Assembly: GCA_964559535.1 (NCBI GenBank)
Contig: CAZLIC010000002.1
Coordinates: forward strand, 62,001-126,000
Reading direction: 5' to 3'
DNA from: CAZLIC01 sp964559535
GTDB taxonomy: Bacteria > Pseudomonadota > Alphaproteobacteria > Rhodobacterales > Rhodobacteraceae
DNA length: 64,000 bases
Below the pieces are notes generated by a model. It was not told the DNA's origin, did not search any database, and worked only from the letters and a program-made list of their open reading frames with translations. Both the position numbers and the translations under genes were made by a program. Each line of letters opens with the position of its first letter. Within the stretch, counting starts at the first letter, position 1. This document shows, in pieces, positions 52,046-61,641 of this stretch.

Positions 52046-53522
52046 CCAAACCGCCATCGACACCCTTGCCGCCGCCCCGGTGCCCACCGCCCGCCTGCTG
52101 ATCGGCGGCGAATGGACGGACGGCGGCGGCGACCCGCTGCCCGTGCTTTCGCCGGTGGACGGGTCGCACCTGACCACGCTCGCCGGCGCCACCGCGGATG
52201 ACGTGGCGCGCGCGACGGCATCCGCCCGCGCGGCCTTCGAGGACGGCCGCTGGTCGCGCCGGTCGCCCGCCGAACGCAAGGCGGTGCTGCTGCGGCTGGC
52301 CGACCTGCTGGACAGGCACGCGCTGGAACTGGCCGTCCTTGGCGTGCGCGACAACGGTACCGAAATCGGCATGGCGCTGAAGGCCGAACCGGGCAGCGCA
52401 GCGGTCACCTTCCGCTACTATGCCGAGGCCATCGACAAGCAGTACGGCGAGATTGCCCCCACGGCGCACAACGTTCTTGCCATGATCCACCGCGAACCTG
52501 TGGGGGTCGTGGGCGCCATCGTGCCGTGGAACTTTCCGCTGATGATCGGCGCCTGGAAGGTGGCCCCGGCTTTGGCCATGGGCAATTCCGTGGTGCTGAA
52601 ACCGGCCGAGACCGCCTCGCTGACGCTTCTGCGCATGGCGGACCTGGCGTTGCAGGCGGGCGTGCCGCCGGGGGTGTTCAACGTGGTCACCGGCCACGGC
52701 CACATCGCCGGGCAGGCGCTGGCGCTGTCGCATGACGTCGATGTGCTGGTCTTCACCGGCTCGGGCCGAACCGGGCGGCGGCTGCTGGAGTATTCCTCCC
52801 AGTCGAACCTCAAACGCTGCTATCTCGAACTTGGCGGCAAATCCCCCAACATCGTCTTCGCCGACGCCCCCGACCTGAAGGCCGCCGCCAAGGCCGCCGC
52901 CATGGCGATCTTCCGCAATGCCGGGCAGGTCTGCGTGGCAGGGTCGCGCCTGCTGGTGGAACAGTCGGTCCACGACGCCTTAGTGGCCGAACTCGCCGCA
53001 GCGACCAAGGCGATGACCGTTGGCAATCCCCTGTCGCTGAAAACGCAAGTGGGCGCGGTGAACTCGCTGACGCAGTTGGAAGGCAACCTGCGCTTCGTGT
53101 CCGATGCCACCCGGGAAGGCGGCGAACTGGTCACGGGTGGCGCACGCATCCTGCAGGAAACCGGCGGCTACTACATGGACCCCGCCATCGTCACCAACGT
53201 CGCCCCCTCACACCGCCTGTTCCGCGAAGAGGTGTTCGGCCCCGTGCTGGCCGTCACCACCTTCACAGATGAAACCGAGGCGCTGCGGCTGGCCAACGGC
53301 ACCGACTACGGCCTTGCGGCGGGCGTCTGGACGGCCAACCTGTCGCGTGCGCACCGCATGGTGCGCGGCATCCGCTCGGGCGTGGTGCATGTGAACACCT
53401 ATGGCGGCGCCGACATCACCGTGCCGCTGACCGGCCACCGACAGTCCGGCAACGGCGCCGACAAGTCGCTGCACGCGCTGGAAAAATACACCGACCTGAA
53501 AACCGCATGGATCGCCCTGTGA
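52035..53522 (+). CDS. Aldehyde dehydrogenase (PuuC-like)
   Basis: 495 residues from ATG 52035, inside the last codons of tctA. Active site: E265 in YLELGGKSPN and C300 in FRNAGQVCVAG; N-cap of the NAD site PWNFPLMIGAWKVAPAL. It resembles gamma-glutamyl-gamma-aminobutyraldehyde/PuuC-type dehydrogenases that oxidise amino-aldehydes. Overlaps the flavoprotein start by 16 bases. In context it would oxidise an aldehyde made by the FAD enzyme or the aminotransferase. Substrate not proven. Confidence 0.88.
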   Translation: MTPDQTAIDTLAAAPVPTARLLIGGEWTDGGGDPLPVLSPVDGSHLTTLAGATADDVARATASARAAFEDGRWSRRSPAERKAVLLRLADLLDRHALELAVLGVRDNGTEIGMALKAEPGSAAVTFRYYAEAIDKQYGEIAPTAHNVLAMIHREPVGVVGAIVPWNFPLMIGAWKVAPALAMGNSVVLKPAETASLTLLRMADLALQAGVPPGVFNVVTGHGHIAGQALALSHDVDVLVFTGSGRTGRRLLEYSSQSNLKRCYLELGGKSPNIVFADAPDLKAAAKAAAMAIFRNAGQVCVAGSRLLVEQSVHDALVAELAAATKAMTVGNPLSLKTQVGAVNSLTQLEGNLRFVSDATREGGELVTGGARILQETGGYYMDPAIVTNVAPSHRLFREEVFGPVLAVTTFTDETEALRLANGTDYGLAAGVWTANLSRAHRMVRGIRSGVVHVNTYGGADITVPLTGHRQSGNGADKSLHALEKYTDLKTAWIAL

Positions 53523-55954
53523 CCCTGCCCGATGCCGCGCCGGTGGTCATCATCGGCGGCGGCATCATCGGCGTCTCGGCGCTGTATCATCTGGCGAAGC
53601 GGGGAATCCCCGCGGTGCTGCTGGAACGCAAGCGGCTGGCCAGCGGCACCACATGGCACGCCGCGGGCATCGTCGGGCAACTCCGCGAAAGCGGCGCGCA
53701 GACGGAACTCGCCAAATACACCGCCCGCCTGTTCACCGAACTCGAATCCGAAACCGGCCAGCCCACCGGATACAAGCAGAACGGCACCCTCAACCTCGCC
53801 CTCTCCCTGATCCGCCTGGAACAGCTGCGCCGCAGCCACGACCATGCCGGGCGCGTCGGCATCCCCTCCCGCCTGATCACCCCCGAGGAGATCGCCGAAC
53901 GCTGGCCGCTTGTGTCCACCGAAGGCGTCCTCGCAGGGTTCCTCGTGCCGTCGAACGGGCAGGTGAACCCGATGGACGTGACCACCGCACTGGCCAAAGG
54001 CGCCCGCCAGCACGGCGCGCACATCCACGAAAACACCCCCGCGACCCGCATTGTCACCCATCAGGGCCGTGTCAGCGCCGTGGAAACCCCTCACGGCACC
54101 ATCGCCACCGGCAAGGTCCTGCTTGCAGGCGGCATGTGGACCGCCCGCTTTGCCGCCGCCCATGGCGTCACTGTCCCGCTGCAGGCCGCCGAACACATCT
54201 ACCTTGTGACCGAACCCATCCCGGGCCTGCCCCGCGACCTGCCGGGGCTGGTGGTGGCCGAGGACCGGCTTTACGCCAAGGAAGACGCCGGAAAGCTCCT
54301 GCTTGGCGGCTTCGAGGCGCAGGGCAAACCCTGGGGCACCGACGGCATCCCCGACGCCTTCGAATTCGACGAACTGCCCTTCGACATGGACCACTGCGAA
54401 CCCATCCTGTCGGCCCTGTTCGCCCGCTTTCCGGCCCTGTCCGACATGGGCATCCAGACCTTCTTCAACGGCCCCGAAAGCTTCACCCCCGACGGCCGCC
54501 CCTATCTCGGCCCCGCGCCGGAACTGCCGGGGCTGTTCATTGCCGCGGGTATGAACTCCAACGGCATCCTCAACTCGGGCGGTGTCGGCCTCACCATGGC
54601 GGAATGGCTGACAGACGGCGCGCCTTCACGCGGCATGGGCGCGCTGCTTGCGTCTCGCGCCCACCCGTTCCAGCGCAACCGCCGCTACCTGGCCGAACGC
54701 ACAGCCGAATCCATCGGCTTCCACTACGGCCTGCAATGGCCCGGGCGACAGGTCACCTCTGCCCGCAACATCCGCCGCCTGCCCCTGCACGACCACCTTC
54801 TTGCCGCAGGTGCGGTGATGGGCGAACGCATCGGCTGGGAAGTCCCCGCCTTCTTCGACCCCACCGGTCAGGGCTGGAACGTGGCACCCTCCCTTGCCCG
54901 TCAGGCGTGGTCCCCGCACGTCCGCCGCGAATGCCTCGCCGCCCGCGATGCCGCGCTGCTCATCGACCTGTCGATGTACGGCAAACTCATCGTGCAGGGC
55001 CGCGACGCCGCAACAGTCCTGAACCGCATCGCTGCGGCGCAGATGGACGTGGCGCCCGGCACCTCGACCTACACCCCCTTCCTGAACGAGAACGGCGGGA
55101 TCGAGGCCGACGTCACCGTCACCCGCCTGTCGCCCGGCGCCTTCCTTGTCGTCACCGGCCACCCCAGCCAGATCCGCGACGCCGCCCTGATCCGCGCCGC
55201 AACCCTGCCGGATGACCACGCCGAAACCTTCGACGCCACTTCGGCCCACGCACTTTTGTCGCTGAACGGCCCCGCCTCCCGCGCCATCCTGCAATCGCTG
55301 ACGGATGACGACCTGTCGAACGAAGCCTTCCCCTTCGGCGCCGCGCGCGAGATCGACCTCGCCCTCGCCCGTGTCTGGGCCATCCGCCGCAGCTTCCTCG
55401 GTGAACTCGGCTACGAACTCCTCATCCCCACCGAATTCACGGCCCATGTGTACGAAGCCCTGCTCGCCGCCGGGAAACCCCATGGCCTCATGCACGGCGG
55501 CATGTTTGCCCTGAACGCCTGCCGACTGGAAAAGTCCTTCCGCCACTTCGGCCACGACATCGGCGAGGATGACACGCCCTACGAGGCGGGCTTGGGCTTT
55601 GCCGTGGACGCCTCGAAGCCCCTGCCCGCCCGCCTGCTGGCGCAGAAAGGCCAGCCCCTGCCCCATCGCCTTGCCGCGATCCGCGTCGATGGCGCCACCG
55701 AAGACGGGCCCTACCTCATCCACAACGAACCCGTCCTGCACGCTGGCCGCATCGTCGGCCACGTCACCTCGGGCGGCTGGGGCCACCGCCTGCAGGCCAT
55801 GATCGGCCTTGCCGCGCTGCACCACGCCCCCGGCGTCACCGCCGGGTGGCTGGCGCAGGGCGGCTTCACCGTCCGCATCGCGGGGCACGACCACCCCGCC
55901 ACCCTGCAACTCCAGCCCTTCCACGACCCGAAGGGCACCATCATGAGAGGATAG
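53507..55954 (+). CDS. FAD-dependent oxidoreductase with GcvT domain (dimethylglycine/sarcosine dehydrogenase type)
   Basis: 815 residues, matching mitochondrial DMGDH/SDH-like size. N-terminal FAD-binding GxGxxG: VIIGGGIIGVSALYHLAKRG at 14-33. SGTTWHAAGIVG has H51 in the position of the covalent FAD His of this family. FAO_M-type middle domain (about 380-440) and C-terminal GcvT/aminomethyltransferase domain (about 440-800; MDVAPGTSTYTPFLNENGG, LGELGYELLIPTEFT, AFALNACRLEKSFRHFGHDI region). These enzymes oxidise N-methyl amines and pass formaldehyde to THF. The substrate is unknown but should be an N-methylated amino acid or a related compound. It starts within the ALDH gene. Confidence 0.87.
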   Translation: MDRPVTLPDAAPVVIIGGGIIGVSALYHLAKRGIPAVLLERKRLASGTTWHAAGIVGQLRESGAQTELAKYTARLFTELESETGQPTGYKQNGTLNLALSLIRLEQLRRSHDHAGRVGIPSRLITPEEIAERWPLVSTEGVLAGFLVPSNGQVNPMDVTTALAKGARQHGAHIHENTPATRIVTHQGRVSAVETPHGTIATGKVLLAGGMWTARFAAAHGVTVPLQAAEHIYLVTEPIPGLPRDLPGLVVAEDRLYAKEDAGKLLLGGFEAQGKPWGTDGIPDAFEFDELPFDMDHCEPILSALFARFPALSDMGIQTFFNGPESFTPDGRPYLGPAPELPGLFIAAGMNSNGILNSGGVGLTMAEWLTDGAPSRGMGALLASRAHPFQRNRRYLAERTAESIGFHYGLQWPGRQVTSARNIRRLPLHDHLLAAGAVMGERIGWEVPAFFDPTGQGWNVAPSLARQAWSPHVRRECLAARDAALLIDLSMYGKLIVQGRDAATVLNRIAAAQMDVAPGTSTYTPFLNENGGIEADVTVTRLSPGAFLVVTGHPSQIRDAALIRAATLPDDHAETFDATSAHALLSLNGPASRAILQSLTDDDLSNEAFPFGAAREIDLALARVWAIRRSFLGELGYELLIPTEFTAHVYEALLAAGKPHGLMHGGMFALNACRLEKSFRHFGHDIGEDDTPYEAGLGFAVDASKPLPARLLAQKGQPLPHRLAAIRVDGATEDGPYLIHNEPVLHAGRIVGHVTSGGWGHRLQAMIGLAALHHAPGVTAGWLAQGGFTVRIAGHDHPATLQLQPFHDPKGTIMRG

Positions 55955-55955
55955 G

Positions 55956-57212
55956 ATGGGCGACCGCATCCTTGTCGTGGGCACCTTCGACACGAAGGAC
56001 GATGAACTGACCTATATCGCCGGTGTCATCCGCGCGCAGGGCGGCCGGGCGCTGACGATGGATGTCTCGGTGCTGGGCGACCCGTCACAGCCCACCGACT
56101 GGTCCAAGCATGATGTAGCCGCCGCCGCAGGCACCACCATCTCCGCCATCATCGCCAGCCCGGATGAGAACCACGCCATGCAGGCCATGGCGCAGGGTGC
56201 TGCGGCGCTGTGTGCCCGCCTGCACCGCGAAGGCCGCTTCGACGGGGTGCTGGTGCTGGGCGGCAGCATGGGCACCGACCTCGCGCTCGACCTGTGCGCC
56301 GCCCTGCCGCTGGGCGTGCCGAAATACGTGGTTTCCACCGTATCGTTCTCGCCCATGATCCCGCCCGAACGGCTGGCGCCGGATATCCAGATGATTCTGT
56401 GGGCAGGCGGCCTTTACGGCCTGAACTCGGTCTGCAAGGCCTCGCTGTCACAGGCCGCGGGCGCCGTGCTGGGCGCCGCGCGGGCGGTGGAACCCCCGAA
56501 GCGCGACCGCCCGATGATCGGCATGACCAGCTTCGGCAAGACGGTGCTTCGCTACATGGTCACCCTCAAGCCGGCACTGGAACAGCGTGGCTTCGAGGTC
56601 GCCGTGTTCCACGCCACCGGCATGGGCGGCCGCGCGTTCGAGGCGCTGGCAGCCGACGGCGCCTTCGCCGCCGTGATGGACTTCGCCCCGCAAGAGGTGG
56701 CGAACCACCTGTTCGGCAGTGCCATCAGCGCGGGCCCCGACAGGATGACGGCCGCGGGCCGCGCGGGCGTGCCGCAGATCGTGGCGCCGGGGTGCTATGA
56801 CCTTCTGGACATCGTCGGCTGGCACCCCCGCCCGACGCGGTTCGCACAGCACGAGGCGCATGCGCACAACCGGCTGATTTCCTCGATCCTGCTGGATGCG
56901 GGCGAACGGCGAGAGGTGGCGCGGGCCTTTGCCGGCAAGCTCGCTCAGGCCGCCGGCCCCACGGTGCTGATCCTGCCCACGCAGGGCTGCAACGAATGGG
57001 ACCGCCCGGGTGGGCCGCTGAGCAGTGCCGAAGGCCTTGCCGCCTTCTGCGACGAGGTGCGCAAGACCTGCCCGCCCAACGTGCACCTGGTGGAACTTGG
57101 CGCCCACATCAACGACCCGGCCTTCCATGACGCCGCGCTGGCCGTGGTGGATGGGTGGATCGCCGGCGGCATACTGCCCGCCCCGCGCGGGACACAGGTA
57201 AACAATGCGTGA
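55956..57212 (+). CDS. Tm-1-like ATP-binding domain protein (UPF0261)
   Basis: 418 residues. The family signature RILVVGTFDTKDDELTYIAGVI is at the N-terminus; HREGRFDGVLVLGGSMGTDLA (about 90-110) and GMTSFGKTVLRYMVTLKPAL (about 190) form the nucleotide-binding part, and VPQIVAPGCYDLLDIVGWHP and PTQGCNEWDRPGGPL are typical of the C-terminal half. Plant Tm-1 binds viral replicase with ATP; the bacterial forms have no assigned reaction, though they sit in catabolic operons. Its start lies one base after the FAD-enzyme stop. The usual bacterial partner, a PEP-hydrolase/TIM-barrel fused C-terminal protein, is absent here. Confidence 0.85.
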   Translation: MGDRILVVGTFDTKDDELTYIAGVIRAQGGRALTMDVSVLGDPSQPTDWSKHDVAAAAGTTISAIIASPDENHAMQAMAQGAAALCARLHREGRFDGVLVLGGSMGTDLALDLCAALPLGVPKYVVSTVSFSPMIPPERLAPDIQMILWAGGLYGLNSVCKASLSQAAGAVLGAARAVEPPKRDRPMIGMTSFGKTVLRYMVTLKPALEQRGFEVAVFHATGMGGRAFEALAADGAFAAVMDFAPQEVANHLFGSAISAGPDRMTAAGRAGVPQIVAPGCYDLLDIVGWHPRPTRFAQHEAHAHNRLISSILLDAGERREVARAFAGKLAQAAGPTVLILPTQGCNEWDRPGGPLSSAEGLAAFCDEVRKTCPPNVHLVELGAHINDPAFHDAALAVVDGWIAGGILPAPRGTQVNNA

Positions 57213-57253
57213 ACGGTCGCCTGTAACCTGTTGATTCTATTGTGTCGGCGCCT

Positions 57254-57272
57254 GTGTCCCACCGTGGGACAC
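57254..57272. repeat. GTGTCCCACCGTGGGACAC palindrome
   Basis: Perfect 9+1+9 palindrome, 42 bases after the Tm-1 stop and 24 bases before the hpaR stop, between convergent genes. The core GTCCCACCGTGGGAC is identical to 7729-7743. Function unknown. Confidence 0.7.
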
Positions 57273-57295
57273 CGCAAGGCCAGGTTCAATCCGCG

Positions 57296-57739
57296 CTACT
57301 CCCGCAGGTCCAGCGCCCGCAGGTCGTCCAACAGGTCCAGCAGGGTTTCCAGCCGCTCTTTCCCGAACTCCGCCTCGATGCGGGCGAAAATTGCGTTGCT
57401 GTGCGCCATGTGATCGCGGATCAGACCCCGCCCCTTGTCGGTGATCGCCACCACCACCTTGCGCCGGTCGCTCTTTGGCGTGCTGCGCGAAATCAGCCCC
57501 TCCTCCTCCATCGGCCGCACCATCCGCGTCAGGCTGGACAACAGAAGGCAGGCTTCGTGCGCCAGCACCGTCAGTTCCAGCGGCCCCTGTTCCTCCAGCA
57601 TCCGCAGCACCCGCCACTTCTGCTCGTTCACCCCCGACTCCGCCAGCATCTCGCGGATCGGCCCCATGACCGTCTCGCGGGCGCGCAGCAGCGCGATGGG
57701 CAGGGAACGGCGGGTCTGGCGCAGGGAGGATCGGGTCAT
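57296..57739 (-). CDS. hpaR: Homoprotocatechuate degradation operon regulator, MarR type
   Basis: 147 residues, the HpaR size and start pattern (SLPIALLRARETVMGPIREML). Winged HTH typical of MarR: VNEQKWRVLRMLEEQGPLEL, ACLLLSSLTRMVRPMEEEGL, STPKSDRRKVVVAITDKGRG. It represses the homoprotocatechuate operon until the substrate is present. It is divergent from hpaF with 97 bases between, holding an inverted-repeat operator. Only R-F-E-D-G-H are in the window; hpaB/C hydroxylase and hpaI aldolase genes must be elsewhere. Confidence 0.92.
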   Translation of the reverse strand: MTRSSLRQTRRSLPIALLRARETVMGPIREMLAESGVNEQKWRVLRMLEEQGPLELTVLAHEACLLLSSLTRMVRPMEEEGLISRSTPKSDRRKVVVAITDKGRGLIRDHMAHSNAIFARIEAEFGKERLETLLDLLDDLRALDLRE

Positions 57740-57782
57740 GCCGCCAGTATCGGCGGGCTTGGCGGCGGCCTCAAGGGAATCG

Positions 57783-57826
57783 TTGACGCAACGCCGTAAT
57801 TAGTTAACAAAGCAATTAATGGGAGC
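57783..57826 (+). promoter_or_regulatory. hpaF promoter with probable HpaR operator
   Basis: A TTGACG -35 box at 57783-57788 and a TAACAA -10-like hexamer at 57805-57810 (16-base spacer). Overlapping it is the 20-base imperfect dyad AATTAGTTAACAAAGCAATT (57798-57817), symmetric at AATT..TT / AA..AATT, the length and AT-rich style of MarR-family sites. Bound HpaR would block the -10 region. GGGAG at 57821-57825 is the hpaF ribosome binding site. Confidence 0.6.
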
Positions 57827-57836
57827 GTGACAGGCC

Positions 57837-58225
57837 ATGCCGCACATTCAGATCGACTACTCGCCGAACCTGGAAGCCCGGCTGGACATTACCACGCTCT
57901 GCCGGGTGTTGCGCGATGCGGCGGTGGAAACGGGCATCCTGCCGCTTGCCGGCGTCCGCGTGCGCGCAACGGCCTGCACCCATGTCGTCATCGCCGACGG
58001 CGACCCGCAGCATGCCTTCCTCGACATCTCGCTGCGCCTGCGCGGCGGCCGCACGGCCGAGGCGAAGGCGCATGCCACCGCCCAGATCTTCGCCGCCGCC
58101 GAGGCGTTCTGCGCGGATGTCCTCGCCACCTCGTCGTTCATGCTGTCCTTCGAGATGCGCGACATCGACCCCGCGCTGTCTCCGAAAACCTCCTCGATCC
58201 GCCGCTACCTGCCGGGAGAGCCGGG

Positions 58226-58229
<4 letters not shown>
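57837..58229 (+). CDS. hpaF: 5-carboxymethyl-2-hydroxymuconate isomerase
   Basis: 130 residues, a little longer than the 126-residue E. coli C enzyme. N-terminal Pro after Met: MPHIQIDYSPNLEARLD; the amino-terminal Pro is the catalytic base in the 4-OT/MIF superfamily. CTHVVIADGDPQHAFLDISLRLRGG and EMRDIDPALSPKTSSIRRYL also match. It isomerises 5-carboxymethyl-2-hydroxymuconate to the keto form. First gene after the HpaR operator; its stop overlaps the hpaE start (ATGA). Confidence 0.92.
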
Positions 58230-59731
<1,502 letters not shown>

Positions 59732-59734
59732 CCG

Positions 59735-60715
59735 ATGCCCGTCCCCGCCCCGAACCTGTACCCGCCCTTCAACATCGTGCGGCTTTCGCATGTCGAACTT
59801 GGCGTGACCGATCTGGCGTGGAGCCGGGCGTTCTATGTCGACACGCTGGGCCTGCAGGTGACGCACGAAGAACCCGGCGCGATTTACCTGCGCGCCATGG
59901 AGGAACGCGGGCACCACTGCATGATCCTGCGGCAGCAGGCGGAGGCGTCTGTCGCGGTCCTGGGGTTCAAGGTGTGGGACGAGGCCGATCTGGACCGCGC
60001 GTCAGAATGGTTCGCGGCCAAAGGGTTGCCGGTGGCCTGGGCCGAAAGGCCGTTCATGGGCCGGGTGCTGCGCACGCGCGACCCCTGGGGGGCGCCGCTG
60101 GAATTCTATGCCCGGATGGACCGCCTGCCGCCGATCCACCAGAAATACACCCTGTACCGCGGCGTGAAACCCCTTCGCATCGACCACTTCAACCTGTTCT
60201 CGTCCAACGTCGATGCCGCCGTGGCCTTCTATGGCGAGATGGGATTCCGCGTCACGGAATACACCGAGGATGCCGAGAGCGGTCGGCTCTGGGCGGCGTG
60301 GATGCACCGCAAGGGCGGCGTGCACGACATGGCCTTCACCAACGGAACCGGCCCGCGCCTGCACCACACGGCCTTCTGGGTGCCGACGCCGCTGAACATC
60401 ATCGACCTTCTGGACCTGATGAGCACCACAGGCTACCTGCCCAACATCGAACGCGGGCCGGGGCGGCATGGTATCTCGAACGCCTTCTTCCTGTACATCC
60501 GCGACAAGGACGGGCACCGGACGGAAATCTACTGCAGCGACTACCAGACCTGCGACCCCGACCTGGAGCCGATCAAGTGGGACCTGAAGGACCCGCAGCG
60601 GCAGACGCTGTGGGGGGCACCCGCGCCGCGGTCGTGGTTCGAGCTGGGATCGCGGTTCGACGGCGCGGTCTTGGCCGACAGCGACCTGAAGGCAACGCCG
60701 ATCGTGGCGCCTTGA
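59735..60715 (+). CDS. hpaD: 3,4-dihydroxyphenylacetate 2,3-dioxygenase
   Basis: 326 residues of the VOC (glyoxalase-like) extradiol dioxygenase type. Four beta-alpha-beta modules are visible: IVRLSHVELGVTDLAWSRAFYVD, LGFKVWDEADLDRASEWF, LRIDHFNLFSSNVDAAVAFYGE and RLHHTAFWVPTPLNIIDLLD. Likely iron ligands are the His of RIDHFNLF or LHHTAFW and the Glu of DGHRTEIYCSDYQ. It opens homoprotocatechuate at the 2,3-bond. Followed by a GC hairpin element before hpaG. Confidence 0.93.
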   Translation: MPVPAPNLYPPFNIVRLSHVELGVTDLAWSRAFYVDTLGLQVTHEEPGAIYLRAMEERGHHCMILRQQAEASVAVLGFKVWDEADLDRASEWFAAKGLPVAWAERPFMGRVLRTRDPWGAPLEFYARMDRLPPIHQKYTLYRGVKPLRIDHFNLFSSNVDAAVAFYGEMGFRVTEYTEDAESGRLWAAWMHRKGGVHDMAFTNGTGPRLHHTAFWVPTPLNIIDLLDLMSTTGYLPNIERGPGRHGISNAFFLYIRDKDGHRTEIYCSDYQTCDPDLEPIKWDLKDPQRQTLWGAPAPRSWFELGSRFDGAVLADSDLKATPIVAP

Positions 60716-60722
60716 GACGGCC

Positions 60723-60766
60723 CCGGGGGCTCTGCCCCCGGACCCCCGAGGGTACTTTTGCAAAGA
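60723..60766 (+). repeat. GC hairpin element of the Rhodobacteraceae type between hpaD and hpaG
   Basis: CCGGGGGC (60723-60730) pairs with GCCCCCGG (60734-60741) around TCT, followed by ACCCCCGAGGGTACTTTTGC and AAAGATGAG. This composite (hairpin plus a TTTTGCAAAGATGA-like tail) is a recurrent intergenic element in Rhodobacteraceae genomes as I know them. It sits inside an operon, so it could modulate downstream expression. Confidence 0.75.
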
Positions 60767-60780
60767 TGAGAGACACGGGA

Positions 60781-61641
60781 ATGCAGGATCGGCTGGCGAC
60801 GGTTAGGGTTGACGGGCAGCGCGTGTGGGGCGTGGTTGCGCCTCGGGGTTTCGTGGCGCTGTCGCCAAAGTTTCCGCAGTGGCCCACCTTGCGCGGGGTG
60901 ATTGCGGCGGGGGCGATTGCGGAAGTGCTGGAGGCGGCGCGGGGGCGGGGCGTGACGCATGCCGATGGCAGCTTTGCCTGGGATATTCCGATCCTCGACC
61001 CCGAGAAGATCATCTGTGTGGGCGTCAACTTTCCCGACCGGAATGCCGAGTACAAGGACGGGCTGGACGCCCCGCCCAACATGTCGCTGTTCCCGCGGTT
61101 CCCGCGGTCGTTCACGGGCCATGGGCAGCCGCTGATCCGCCCGCCGGAAAGCCCGCAGCTGGACTATGAGGGCGAGGTGGCGGTGGTGATCGGGCGCGGC
61201 GGGCGGCGCATTCCCGAGGCCGAGGCGCTGGGCCACATCGCCGCGCTGACCCTGTGCAACGAAGGCACCATCCGCGACTGGGTGCGCCACGCGAAATTCA
61301 ACGTGACGCAGGGCAAGAACTGGGACCGCTCGGGCGGCATGGGGCCGTGGCTGGTGCCCTTTACCGACCCGGCGCAGATTACCGACATCGCGCTTGAAAC
61401 CCGGGTGAACGGCGAGGTGCGCCAGCAGGACCGGACCGGGCGGATGCTGTTCCCGGTGGCGCGGCAGATCGCCTATATCAGCACCTTCACCACGCTGGTG
61501 CCCGGCGACATCATCGTCACCGGCACGCCCACCGGCGCGGGCGCGCGGTTCGACCCGCCGCGCTGGCTGAAGCCCGGCGATGTGGTCGAGGTGACGGCCG
61601 AGGGCATCGGAACGCTGGTGAACACGGTGGCCGACGAATGA
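60781..61641 (+). CDS. hpaG: Fumarylacetoacetate hydrolase family isomerase/decarboxylase (HpaG-type)
   Basis: 286 residues from ATG 60781 (MQDRLATVRVDGQRVWGVV); ATG 60766 is an alternative. FAH fold: ICVGVNFPDRNAEY, LDYEGEVAVVIGRGGRRIPE (metal Glu), TLCNEGTIRDWVRH, FNVTQGKNWDRSGGMGPWLV and PGDIIVTGTPTGAGA. It belongs to the hpaG2/2-hydroxyhepta-2,4-diene-1,7-dioate isomerase-type family; here it probably does the decarboxylation/isomerisation step before HpaH. It is a single-domain form, unlike the fused E. coli HpaG. Confidence 0.88.
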   Translation: MQDRLATVRVDGQRVWGVVAPRGFVALSPKFPQWPTLRGVIAAGAIAEVLEAARGRGVTHADGSFAWDIPILDPEKIICVGVNFPDRNAEYKDGLDAPPNMSLFPRFPRSFTGHGQPLIRPPESPQLDYEGEVAVVIGRGGRRIPEAEALGHIAALTLCNEGTIRDWVRHAKFNVTQGKNWDRSGGMGPWLVPFTDPAQITDIALETRVNGEVRQQDRTGRMLFPVARQIAYISTFTTLVPGDIIVTGTPTGAGARFDPPRWLKPGDVVEVTAEGIGTLVNTVADE

